Origin: Nitronereus sp964503895
Lineage (GTDB): Bacteria > Nitrospirota > Nitrospiria > Nitrospirales > UBA8639
NCBI GenBank assembly: GCA_964503895.1
Contig: CAZDCF010000016.1
Span: forward strand, 1 to 27,906
Direction of reading: 5' to 3'
DNA: 27,906 nt
Numbering within the stretch: the first letter of the stretch is position 1; each line of letters opens with the position of its first letter. This document shows positions 16,588-23,944 of the stretch, one piece after another. The translations under genes were made by a program, and so were the position numbers. A model generated the notes under the pieces. It saw only the letters and a program-made list of their open reading frames with translations, had not been told where the DNA came from and made no database searches.

Positions 16588-17036
16588 AGAGACGTACTAG
16601 TACAGGACTCTCGAGCCCAATTCTTGAGAACTTTTGATCGATTAAAGGTCAGCATATAATGAAAACATTGAGGTTTATCCTGCTGCGCTAGTGCTTGATT
16701 GCTTTGACCAATCATTTCGGCTGCACTGTTTGCGGCTTGCGTGATGCCTTTGCCTAGTGTGTTCACGCCCATGGGGTCAAGTTCACTTTTCGTTAGAGTA
16801 TATCGATAGATCCAGGTTGATTCTCCATTTAGAAGGGAATATTTCTTGCGCCACGGTTCTCCAAATTTAGCGATGATGTTATCTTGAGTGGCTTCCTCGA
16901 CGGCCTTTTTGAGATAGGATTCACGCCAATGGCTACAAGCTGTGAGCGAGCCGATAATACTTGCGAGGCTACCCCAAAGCAATAAATTGCTCAGGTATTG
17001 TTTTGTCCTTCGTGAAATATCAGGTAACTTCATCAT
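16584..17036 (-). CDS. BamE-like (SmpA/OmlA) small lipoprotein, tentative
   Basis: 150 residues. N-terminal basic stretch and hydrophobic helix end in the lipobox SLTA-Cys34, so it is a probable lipoprotein. The mature part resembles the BamE/SmpA fold: two short helices (VEEATQDNIIAKFGEPW), the conserved G-x-P, then strands with STWIYRYTLTKSEL and a final YMLTFNRSKVLKNW. BamE proteins support beta-barrel assembly in the outer membrane, but this reading rests on a short pattern. The stop overlaps the methyltransferase start, and the start overlaps the upstream gene stop (ATGA in both cases), so three genes are translationally coupled. Two internal Met codons at the start leave position 1 or 2 open. 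Confidence 0.7.
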   Translation of the reverse strand: MMKLPDISRRTKQYLSNLLLWGSLASIIGSLTACSHWRESYLKKAVEEATQDNIIAKFGEPWRKKYSLLNGESTWIYRYTLTKSELDPMGVNTLGKGITQAANSAAEMIGQSNQALAQQDKPQCFHYMLTFNRSKVLKNWARESCTSTSL

Positions 17037-17254
17037 AAATCCTTTTTGTCTTTCGGCTGAATCTTATAGGTAATGGTTCGGTAAAAGGCATAGCCTTGGG
17101 CACACAGTCCAGTCAAGATTAATCCCAAAGCAGTGGGAAGCCAAAGGGAATCTGGTTGCTCTAAGCCTTCTATGCCAAAAACGAACCCAATAGCAATCGC
17201 AATGATGCCAATGACTCGTGCTATCCAAATGGGTGGGTGTGATGGAATTTCCAA
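17033..17254 (-). CDS. Small membrane protein with two helices, function unknown
   Basis: 73 residues, with hydrophobic helices at about 10-28 (IARVIGIIAIAIGFVFGI) and 40-60 (LPTALGLILTGLCAQGYAFY) and a basic C-terminal tail (KIQPKDKKDL). The start is a TTG without a convincing ribosome binding site, and the true start is uncertain. The main support is its position: its stop overlaps the lipoprotein ATG (ATGA), making it the first gene of the cluster. I do not recognise the family. A different-frame reading (ATG at 17300) overlaps it but has a shadow-like composition. Confidence 0.55.
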   Translation of the reverse strand: MEIPSHPPIWIARVIGIIAIAIGFVFGIEGLEQPDSLWLPTALGLILTGLCAQGYAFYRTITYKIQPKDKKDL

Positions 17255-17462
17255 GGAATGTCTTTTTATCTTTCAGTTTGTTAAGTATACCTTCGTTCAT
17301 ACCTTTGTTCTAAGGCAAAAAGACAGCCCGCTTATTCCAGCGAAGTCTAGCCCAATTGTACGGCATTGGGGATAAAGATTTCCATATAATATGCTGTTCA
17401 GCGCGGTTTGGCGATTTTTCGATTTTATCATCTAAAGGGATGGATTGCGGTTTAGTTGCAAC

Positions 17463-19148
17463 CTATTCCCTCACCAATTTTCTATACCGAATCCGATGAG
17501 GTTGGTCAGCGTCTTTGCCGAGTCGTTTTTTTTGATCTTTTTTGTATTCAGAGTAGTTGCCTTCGAACCATATGACTTGGCTGTTGCCCTCGAAGGCTAG
17601 GATGTGTGTGGCGATTCGATCTAGGAACCAGCGGTCGTGGCTGCTGACGACCGCGCAACCGCCGAATTGTTCTAACCCTTCTTCTAGCGCACGTAAGGTA
17701 TTCACGTCGAGATCGTTTGTGGGCTCGTCTAGTATTAATACGTTGGCACCTTCTTTGAGCATGGTGGCTAAGTGCACGCGGTTGCGTTCTCCTCCTGAGA
17801 GATCGTTAACCTTCTTTTGTTGCTCGGTTCCCCCAAAATTAAATCGGCTGACATAGGCTCGGGAGTTTATTTCTTTTTTCCCGAGTTGGATGTTGTCTTC
17901 TCCACCAGAGATCACTTCCCAAACATTTTTTGTTCCATCTAGTGTTCGGTTCTGATCCACGTATCCGAGTTTTACGGTTTCACCAATTGTGAAAGATCCG
18001 GAATCTGGTTTTTCTTCGCCTATGATGATGCGAAATAGCGTAGTCTTTCCCGCACCGTTTGGACCGATGACGCCAACGATCCCGCCTCTCGGCAAAGTAA
18101 AGGAAAGATTTTCAAATAGTAGTTTTTCGCCAAAGCTTTTTGTGATGTTCTTGGCTTCAATTACGACATCGCCGAGGCGTGGTCCAGCTGGAATGTAGAT
18201 TTCTAAGTCGTCCGCTACTTTTTCGTGTTCTTGGCTGACGAGTTCTTCGTATTTAGTGACTCGCGCTTTGCCTTTGGCTTGTCGCCCCTTGGGTGACATG
18301 CGAATCCATTCTAATTCTCGTTCCAGGGTTTTACGTCGCTTGGATTCTGTTTTTTCTTCCTTTTGAAGGCGGGCCTGTTTTTGCTCCAGCCAAGATGAGT
18401 AATTGCCTTCGAAGGGAATTCCTTGTCCTCGATCGAGTTCGAGAATCCATCCAGCCACGTTGTCAAGGAAGTATCGATCGTGGGTTACAGCAATTACTGT
18501 GCCCTTATATTGTTGCAAATGTTCTTCCAACCATTGTACGGATTCGGCATCCAAATGGTTAGTAGGCTCATCTAACAATAAAATGTCGGGCTCTTGAATC
18601 ATTAAGCGACAGAGTGCCACGCGACGTTTTTCACCCCCGGATAAGACCTCAATTTTTGTCTCTGCGGGTGGGCAGCGCAGGGCATCCATGGCAATTTCGA
18701 GTTGGTTTTCTAACTCCCATCCATCGGCAGCTTCAATTTTTTCTTGAAGATTACTTTGCTTCTCCAATAGCTTTTCCATCTCATCCTGTTCTATGGGCTC
18801 ACCCAGCTTGTTACTAATTGCTTCGTATTCGGCTAGTATGTCGATGAGTTCTTTTCGGGCTTCTTCAACAATTTCCTTTACAGTTTTTTCGTGGGCAAGC
18901 TTAGGCTCCTGTTCCAGTAGGCCAACGGTGTAACCCTTGGATAGGGTGATCTTACCAAGGTAGTCTTTGTCCGCGCCGGCGATGATCCTTAGAAGTGTGC
19001 TTTTGCCTGATCCATTGAGTCCCAGCACGCCGATTTTCGCGCCGTAATAGAACGAAAGGCAGATGTCTTTGAGTACTTGATTTTTGGGGGGATGGACTCG
19101 ACCGACACCAATAAGTGAAAAAATAATTTGCTTGTCGTTGGTTGTCAT
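17463..19148 (-). CDS. ettA: Energy-dependent translational throttle protein (ABC-F ATPase)
   Basis: Ribosome-associated ABC-F ATPase that gates the first translocation step according to ATP/ADP ratio in E. coli. 561 residues, almost the E. coli EttA length. The start ATG has AAGGAGC four bases away; a longer start adding 16 residues is rejected. Two ABC domains in tandem, no membrane part: first Walker A GLNGSGKST (43-51), first signature LSGGEKRRVALCRL, Walker B DILLLDEPTNHLD; linker with charged helices (LQKEEKTESKRRKTLERELE); second Walker A GPNGAGKTT, signature LSGGERNRVHLA and VLILDEPTNDLD. The N-terminus VGRVHPPKNQVLKDICLSFY closely parallels EttA. The gene is alone on its strand. Confidence 0.93.
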   Translation of the reverse strand: MTTNDKQIIFSLIGVGRVHPPKNQVLKDICLSFYYGAKIGVLGLNGSGKSTLLRIIAGADKDYLGKITLSKGYTVGLLEQEPKLAHEKTVKEIVEEARKELIDILAEYEAISNKLGEPIEQDEMEKLLEKQSNLQEKIEAADGWELENQLEIAMDALRCPPAETKIEVLSGGEKRRVALCRLMIQEPDILLLDEPTNHLDAESVQWLEEHLQQYKGTVIAVTHDRYFLDNVAGWILELDRGQGIPFEGNYSSWLEQKQARLQKEEKTESKRRKTLERELEWIRMSPKGRQAKGKARVTKYEELVSQEHEKVADDLEIYIPAGPRLGDVVIEAKNITKSFGEKLLFENLSFTLPRGGIVGVIGPNGAGKTTLFRIIIGEEKPDSGSFTIGETVKLGYVDQNRTLDGTKNVWEVISGGEDNIQLGKKEINSRAYVSRFNFGGTEQQKKVNDLSGGERNRVHLATMLKEGANVLILDEPTNDLDVNTLRALEEGLEQFGGCAVVSSHDRWFLDRIATHILAFEGNSQVIWFEGNYSEYKKDQKKRLGKDADQPHRIRYRKLVRE

Positions 19149-19587
19149 ATTGCTCCTTATTGTCGTTACTAACTTTTTGCTTTTTCTTGCCCCCACTTTA
19201 CTGTCTTGATAAGAAAAGAAGAGTTGCCTTTTTCATGAAGCCGACAGGCTACGATTGAGCCAGAAGTTTACTAATAGTGTTTTTGTGAGTTCGTATATAA
19301 TGCCGCAATGAGTGTGATGTGCATGAGGGTTCTGGCTCGTTCTGCGCAGGTTGGTTTGGGCGGCTTGCTTGTATGTGAATTATTGGATTCTGGATTCACG
19401 TTCTGTGACATAATCCATTCCTTGGTGGTGAAGACAATTTCAAAAGGCGCGTCAATTTACCAAAGGTTTGCAACTTGTACAATCACGTTTCGCTTGAATC
19501 CAAATTCTGGAAAATGGGAAACTTGTCCTGAAAGCCTATAATATGGTTTTTAGGATGAAAATAGGTTGGAAGGGAAACTATTTACTC
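19149..19587. other. Mostly non-coding stretch with two TATAAT sequences
   Basis: The 439 bases between ettA and the next gene should contain the ettA promoter (minus strand) and that of the gene at 19588. TATAAT occurs at 19296-19301 and 19537-19542 on the plus strand, neither with a good -35. A 77-codon open frame (19308-19541) begins just after the first one; its composition does not look like a protein and I do not call it. A small AGCC/GGCT hairpin lies near 19240-19255. Confidence 0.45.
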
Positions 19588-19908
19588 ATGGCTGTCGACG
19601 ATTCAGTTGCAGTGTACGAAATTGGAGTAAGTTTTAGGTATGTGCAGGAGCACGACTGGGTTGTACATGCCATCACTGGGTTTTTGTCTGCTTACTTTAT
19701 GGAAGATCCGCGATTTCGGATGAAACGCCATCTGCATGAACTAGAAACAGGTATGTATGTGTGGATTTGTGAGGCTCCTGGGGAAAAATTTGTGTGTCGG
19801 TTGTTGAAGCGTTTACAAGTTGATATTCCCCCGTTTGAATTGTATGAGCGGGGAGGAATAACTGAGGGACCAGTACGTCGGGTGATTGATTTGCCGAGTG
19901 TTCAATGA
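19588..19908 (+). CDS. Hypothetical protein, function unknown
   Basis: 106 residues from the ATG at 19588; longer in-frame starts exist at 19555 and 19543. I prefer 19588 because TATAAT at 19537-19542 would give a transcript starting near 19549, and a purine-rich GGAAGGG lies about a dozen bases upstream. The protein is soluble, mixed alpha/beta, rich in aromatic residues (VSFRYVQEHDWVVHAITGFL, DGMYVWIC-like ETGMYVWICEAPGEKF), with cysteines in WICEAP and FVCRLL and no signal peptide. I recognise no family. It lies 42 bases before the XRE regulator and may be co-transcribed with it. Confidence 0.6.
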   Translation: MAVDDSVAVYEIGVSFRYVQEHDWVVHAITGFLSAYFMEDPRFRMKRHLHELETGMYVWICEAPGEKFVCRLLKRLQVDIPPFELYERGGITEGPVRRVIDLPSVQ

Positions 19909-19950
19909 ATAGTAGACTGAGACCAACTTTTTTCGCTATGATCCTGGACT

Positions 19951-20418
19951 ATGCCGTTTTCTAGCTCACTTCTTGCTTGGCGAAAGGCTCGTCAAATTTC
20001 GACGTCTGAATTGGCCTCCGCTTCTGGTATTGATCAGACTACCATTGAGTCCATAGAAAATGGTGAACTCGATCCCGTTGTCTCAATTGTGGAAGCTTTG
20101 GCCAAGGGGCTTGCGATTCCTCCAGCTTGGTTCTATAGCACACCTAAAGCCATAGAATTACTTCTGGGGGATCCTGATGGAGAGGAGACTCTTTACCCCA
20201 AACTAGACTCCCCAGACCCGGTGACAGAACGAATTCTTCATGGCAAGCAAGTTGACCAAGAATTATATGTGTTATTAACCTCTTTGCTTCGTCATGGAGA
20301 GCCTAAGTTGATTCGAGCCGCTGAAGTCAATTTGCGCAGTCTGTTGAAGCAAGCACGGACAGCTACGGTTCCTTGGCAATCTCGCCCCTCTGGTCATTTT
20401 GAACCTCCTAGCGATTAG
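19951..20418 (+). CDS. XRE-family helix-turn-helix protein
   Basis: 155 residues. An N-terminal Cro/CI-type helix-turn-helix spans about residues 6-62: LLAWRKARQISTSELASASG (helices 1-2), IDQTTIESIENGELDPVVSI (recognition helix and turn), then VEALAKGLAIPPAWFY. The C-terminal ~90 residues are acidic then helical (QELYVLLTSLLRHGEPKLIR, AAEVNLRSLLKQARTA) and could dimerise. No toxin, phage or other classical partner is adjacent. It may regulate the small protein upstream or act elsewhere; the target is unknown. The gene ends 30 bases before the stop of the opposing transporter gene. Confidence 0.8.
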   Translation: MPFSSSLLAWRKARQISTSELASASGIDQTTIESIENGELDPVVSIVEALAKGLAIPPAWFYSTPKAIELLLGDPDGEETLYPKLDSPDPVTERILHGKQVDQELYVLLTSLLRHGEPKLIRAAEVNLRSLLKQARTATVPWQSRPSGHFEPPSD

Positions 20419-20447
20419 CGACTTCTATCGTTGTTTCTGGCTCAGGC

Positions 20448-21776
20448 TTATGTTGAGATTTTTGTCTTAATGAATGGCTGGCATCGAAATCTTAGCCATA
20501 GAGTTTGCATGACCAGGCCACAGAGCCCTGCCATGTATCCCACATACAAGCCAGCAAATATTCCAAGGTAAATTCCACCTCCTAATATCGTGGCACTGAT
20601 AAGAAGGTATATCGCTACCGCTTCAATAATTCCCTGTGTTTTATGCGAGTGAACAAGAAGGCCCTGGAACCAACTCTCGATCACTGTTAATGCCGGGAAT
20701 AAAATCGCAAGCCACAATGTATTTTTACCTAATCCAGCCAGGTCATTGGGTAGTCCAGAGATCGTTACAAACCAAATATGAGCTAATGGGGTAGCGGCAA
20801 TGAGAATCAACACCGCGCTATTGCAAAAGGCCAATTGAAATGCAAATCGGCGCAAAGGAACAAAAAAGTTTGGTTTTTCTATCAAGGCTACGACTACCTC
20901 TTGATAGGCGAGGCCTATTCCCTGAAATAAAAATATGAGCCCACCAAGAATTGGCCAGACCGCGAAGCTTTCGATTGGTGATGGCATCCGACTTAAGGCT
21001 GCGCTGGCAATGGGAAGCGCCAGAAGTGTCAGAAGAGGTGTGGTGGCCAGCGGTATATAAAATTGTAAAAATTCTCTTATGCGGGGAGACTCCTCTACGC
21101 TTGAAGCCGCGTTTTTCAACTGCTGAAGAATGGGTTGTGTACATATACGGATAAAGATCGCCTCAGTTAGTACTCCTAGGGAAATCGCAAAGGTTCCAAT
21201 GATGATCCCAGAAGGTGATTCCCAAGCGAAACCCAACAGGAGCCCCCCGCAAAGAGCAATTAGTCTGGTCGCGGTACCTGCTCCGACCCAATGGGATTGT
21301 CCGTTTCGAATCAGGATGCCCTGATAAAACCGCCGAATCGCAATTGATGCTGTCCAAGGCGTCATGAGCATCATTCCTATTCGAGCTGGTTCAACAATTG
21401 CTTCTGGGATTTTAAGGACGGTGGAAACCAAAAAATCGAATAGGGGAGTGAAGGCCACTATTCCGTGAATAAGCGTCAAACCTGCGGCCAGCCAGACCAT
21501 GAAGTTTCGTAAAAAACAATACCAAGTCCAATTCTTGGACAATGCCGTTGATGCGGCTAAAAGCATGATAATGGGAGATTCAATGATCAAGGATAACGGG
21601 AAAACTGCGCTGGCATAGGCAGCTAAATTAATTGTGGGGTCTTCGAGCCTGGCCATAAATGCGGTGACGATAGGCCGCTCCAAACCCATCAATAACCAAC
21701 TGGCTGCCAAGGGGAGCCATATTTGGGTGATTAATTTTCCGTGGGGCGTGGATGATTCGTGAGAAGGGCTAGGCAT
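20448..21776 (-). CDS. MATE/ANKH-like multipass membrane transporter (MOP superfamily)
   Basis: 442 residues with about 12 hydrophobic segments in two halves, no signal peptide. The opening LPLAASWLLMGLERPIVTAF then LAAYASAVFPLSLIIESPII resembles the MOP (multidrug/oligosaccharide-lipid/polysaccharide) fold. The early acidic LERP and INLAAYA pattern recalls the ANKH (progressive ankylosis) branch more than NorM-type MATE pumps, whose usual motifs I do not see. The substrate is unknown; ANKH proteins export small organic anions such as citrate or ATP in animals, but this cannot be carried over. It is convergent with the XRE gene and divergent from the RNA/rpoD unit. Confidence 0.72.
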   Translation of the reverse strand: MPSPSHESSTPHGKLITQIWLPLAASWLLMGLERPIVTAFMARLEDPTINLAAYASAVFPLSLIIESPIIMLLAASTALSKNWTWYCFLRNFMVWLAAGLTLIHGIVAFTPLFDFLVSTVLKIPEAIVEPARIGMMLMTPWTASIAIRRFYQGILIRNGQSHWVGAGTATRLIALCGGLLLGFAWESPSGIIIGTFAISLGVLTEAIFIRICTQPILQQLKNAASSVEESPRIREFLQFYIPLATTPLLTLLALPIASAALSRMPSPIESFAVWPILGGLIFLFQGIGLAYQEVVVALIEKPNFFVPLRRFAFQLAFCNSAVLILIAATPLAHIWFVTISGLPNDLAGLGKNTLWLAILFPALTVIESWFQGLLVHSHKTQGIIEAVAIYLLISATILGGGIYLGIFAGLYVGYMAGLCGLVMQTLWLRFRCQPFIKTKIST

Positions 21777-21809
21777 AAAGGTGATTTAACCAAAAGTAAC
21801 TGATTTTTC

Positions 21810-21839
21810 TTGATAAAGCCCATTGGGTTTTGGTAAACT
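21810..21839 (+). promoter_or_regulatory. Sigma-70-type promoter of the RNA upstream of rpoD
   Basis: TTGATA at 21810-21815 and TAAACT at 21834-21839, 18 bases apart. The predicted transcript starts near 21846, one base before the first hairpin of the RNA candidate described next. The -10 overlaps an 8-base tandem repeat. Confidence 0.6.
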
Positions 21840-21856
21840 TGGCCACTTGGCCACTT
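21837..21856 (+). repeat. Tandem 8-base repeat ACTTGGCC over the promoter -10 and start
   Basis: ACTTGGCC occurs at 21837-21844 and 21845-21852, followed by a partial third copy ACTT. Each copy includes the self-complementary GGCC. It overlaps the -10 element and the predicted transcription start, a place where an operator could sit. Confidence 0.55.
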
Positions 21857-21981
21857 TAATGGTATTGATTACCAGCCAAAGCGAGCAAGTAGCAAGTTAG
21901 GGGTACCAGTGAGACATCAATATGAAACGGAACCACGTGGTGTCTTTCATAGAGCGCCTGCCGATTTCGGGAGGCGTTTTT
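21846..21981 (+). ncRNA. Candidate structured small RNA or leader upstream of rpoD
   Basis: About 136 bases with its own promoter, three hairpins and a terminator. Hairpin 1: TTGGC (21847-21851) pairs with GCCAA (21875-21879) and TGGTA (21860-21864) pairs with TACCA (21870-21874), leaving an 8-base 5' bulge and a TTGAT loop. Hairpin 2: TATGAAA (21921-21927) with TTTCATA (21945-21951), enclosing GG/TC and ACC/GGT with ACGT loop. Hairpin 3: CGCCT and CCGA against TCGG and AGGCG (21955-21976) followed by TTTTT, an intrinsic terminator. I do not match it to a known family. It could be an independent small RNA or an attenuating leader of rpoD, whose start lies about 157 bases further on. Confidence 0.55.
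21955..21981 (+). terminator. Intrinsic terminator ending the RNA upstream of rpoD
   Basis: CGCCT-G-CCGA, TT loop, TCGG-G-AGGCG (21955-21976) followed by TTTTT (21977-21981) and GTTT. The stem has one G-G mismatch and can extend by wobble pairs with the T-run. It points toward rpoD, so rpoD either has its own promoter or is reached by read-through. Confidence 0.7.
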
Positions 21982-22138
21982 GTTTATAGTCACTGTGTGG
22001 TGAATTCTATTTTCCTCAACCGATCATATTTCGGTATCGCTCTTTATATTCAGATTTACCAAATCATCATAATTTTCACTGTTGGTTTTCCTGTGGCCAA
22101 CTTGGTTAGGTCGTTATATGTATGAGGAGGCGGCAAGA

Positions 22139-23785
22139 ATGAATCGCAAGGTGGCACCCGCCAACCAAAAAAATAGCGAAGATGCTGTGGAAGTAGGGAC
22201 TGTTGAAGAAACTGACGAGTCCACGGATGAGACCGAAAAAGAAATTGATTTGACTCCTGGGACCTTGAGCCGGATCGATGACCCTGTCAGGCTGTACCTC
22301 AATGAAATGGCTGGGGTATCGTTGTTGACACGTGAAGGGGAGATTGAGTTAGCCAAGCGTATTGAGGATGGGAAGTACGAGTTAACCTTGGCGATTGCTG
22401 GGATGCCAATGACGTCGACGTATCTTGATGCGTTACGGCTGGCGATGAAGAAAGGCGAGTTGCGTGTTCGAGATTTGGTGCTCGTCAATGATGCCACCGA
22501 TGAAGAGGAACTTGAAGAGGAATACGTCGAAGAGGAACAAGATGAAGGAGAATTTTTGCGGCGGATCCTCAAGGATCTTGAAAAACTTCGCCGAGTTGGC
22601 AAAAGTTTATTGACGTTATACGCCAAACGCCGTAAAGCGACCCAGGTTCAACTTCCCAAGATTACCAAGCAAGTCCATAACGCTCAACAGCAAATCGTTG
22701 AACAGCTTGATGCTTTGAATTTACACCCAGAGGTTCGGGATGAGTTGTTGCGTCGTATTAAAGAGAAGGGCCTGGCCTTACGTGGTGCTGAGCGCGTGAT
22801 TCAGGATTGTTGCCGTCGGATTGGAAAGTCCAGGACTGAAACCGCAAAGGTTATTCGCCGGATGGGGAGGGAACGGACCGTTTATAGAACAATCCGACGG
22901 AAGATAGGGTGTAGCGATGAAGCGCTCGAAAAACTCATGCAAGCGTTCAAGGATAGTCAAACTGCGATGCGTCGCATTGAACAAGAAGAAGTATTGATGC
23001 CTTCGGCGGAGTTCAAAAATGCCCTTCTGACATTGGAGCGAGCAGAAGAAAAAATGAAGCGTGGGAAAGCCGAACTCATTGAGGCAAACCTGCGGTTGGT
23101 TGTGAGTATTGCCAAGAAATACACGAACCGAGGATTGCAATTTTTGGATTTAATCCAAGAAGGCAATATTGGATTGATGAAAGCCGTGGATAAATTCGAA
23201 TACCAACGTGGGTATAAATTTAGTACCTATGCTACGTGGTGGATTCGGCAGGCTATTACCAGGGCGATTGCGGATCAAGCGCGTACGATTCGAATTCCTG
23301 TGCATATGATCGAAGCCATCAATAAGTTGGTTCGGACCTCACGGCATCTGGTCCAGCAGTTGGGCCGAGAGCCAACCCCAGAGGAAATTGGGGAGCGGAT
23401 GGAAATGCCCTTGGAGAAGGTCAGAAAAATTTTAAAGATCGCCAAGGAGCCCATTTCACTGGAGACTCCAATTGGCGAGGAAGAGGATAGTCATTTAGGG
23501 GACTTTATTGAAGATAAGAAAGCCGTCTCTCCTTTGGAAGCCGCCGTTCGCTATGATTTGCAAAGACAAATTTCTGCTGCTTTAGGGGCTTTGACTCCAC
23601 GAGAGGAAAAAATCATTCGTAAACGGTTTGGGATTGGAGAGTCCACGGACCATACACTTGAGGAAGTGGGCCAAGATTTTGATGTGACCCGTGAACGAAT
23701 TCGCCAGATCGAGGCTAAGGCATTGCGTAAACTTCGTCATCCGAGCCAAAGCCGGAAACTCCGAAGTTTTGCTGAGGGCTTTTAA
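22139..23785 (+). CDS. rpoD: RNA polymerase primary sigma factor RpoD
   Basis: Housekeeping sigma-70. 548 residues from the ATG preceded by GAGGAGG (22124-22130) eight bases upstream; a longer start adding 19 residues is rejected. Region 1.2 begins at about residue 48 (DDPVRLYLNEMAGVSLLTRE). A long acidic and basic non-conserved region follows (DEEELEEEYVEEEQDEGEFL). Region 2 lies at about 303-392 (ANLRLVVSIAKKYTNRG, QFLDLIQEGNIGLMKAVDKF, STYATWWIRQAI), region 3 at about 395-470, and region 4 at about 486-545 (LTPREEKIIRKRFGIG then VTRERIRQIEAKALRKLR). Region 1.1 is essentially missing: only ~45 acidic residues precede 1.2. The dnaG neighbour common in proteobacteria is not adjacent. Confidence 0.96.
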   Translation: MNRKVAPANQKNSEDAVEVGTVEETDESTDETEKEIDLTPGTLSRIDDPVRLYLNEMAGVSLLTREGEIELAKRIEDGKYELTLAIAGMPMTSTYLDALRLAMKKGELRVRDLVLVNDATDEEELEEEYVEEEQDEGEFLRRILKDLEKLRRVGKSLLTLYAKRRKATQVQLPKITKQVHNAQQQIVEQLDALNLHPEVRDELLRRIKEKGLALRGAERVIQDCCRRIGKSRTETAKVIRRMGRERTVYRTIRRKIGCSDEALEKLMQAFKDSQTAMRRIEQEEVLMPSAEFKNALLTLERAEEKMKRGKAELIEANLRLVVSIAKKYTNRGLQFLDLIQEGNIGLMKAVDKFEYQRGYKFSTYATWWIRQAITRAIADQARTIRIPVHMIEAINKLVRTSRHLVQQLGREPTPEEIGERMEMPLEKVRKILKIAKEPISLETPIGEEEDSHLGDFIEDKKAVSPLEAAVRYDLQRQISAALGALTPREEKIIRKRFGIGESTDHTLEEVGQDFDVTRERIRQIEAKALRKLRHPSQSRKLRSFAEGF

Positions 23786-23834
23786 CTGCTTAATGGGAAA
23801 TAGACTCTAGCATAAAATTGTGGAAAAAATATGA

Positions 23835-23868
23835 GTGGCCTTGTACTCTGTGCAAGGTCACTTTTTTT
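23835..23868 (+). terminator. Intrinsic terminator of rpoD
   Basis: GTGGCCTTG (23835-23843) pairs with CAAGGTCAC (23853-23861), nine pairs with one wobble and a 9-base loop, followed by TTTTTTT (23862-23868). It is 50 bases after the rpoD stop. Confidence 0.9.
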
Positions 23869-23944
23869 GTGGGAAAATGGGCTATGTTTTTGTTAGAAAT
23901 GTAAGCTATTAGATAAATCATTGTCTCGAGGCATTAGGTTAATC

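Noticed and set aside
17064..17300. A 78-codon frame overlapping the two-helix membrane protein, with an ATG at 17300
   Set aside because: Its composition (Trp/His/Cys-rich) is that of a shadow frame; the frame with ATGA overlap and clean membrane helices is better supported. A start-region frameshift is not excluded.
19308..19541. A 77-codon open frame just after TATAAT at 19296-19301, possibly leaderless
   Set aside because: Cysteine- and serine-rich composition without a protein-like pattern, no ribosome binding site, no family resemblance; the TATAAT lacks a -35.
21777..21860. A guanidine-type (ykkC) riboswitch for the MATE-like gene
   Set aside because: The structured RNA is transcribed away from the transporter, and no conserved ykkC or ACGR-loop motif was found on the transporter strand.
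21922..22125. A 67-codon open frame whose stop overlaps the rpoD ribosome binding site, a possible leader peptide
   Set aside because: Its start lies inside hairpin 2 of the RNA candidate, there is no ribosome binding site, and its Phe/Ile/Tyr-rich translation reflects the AT-rich spacer.
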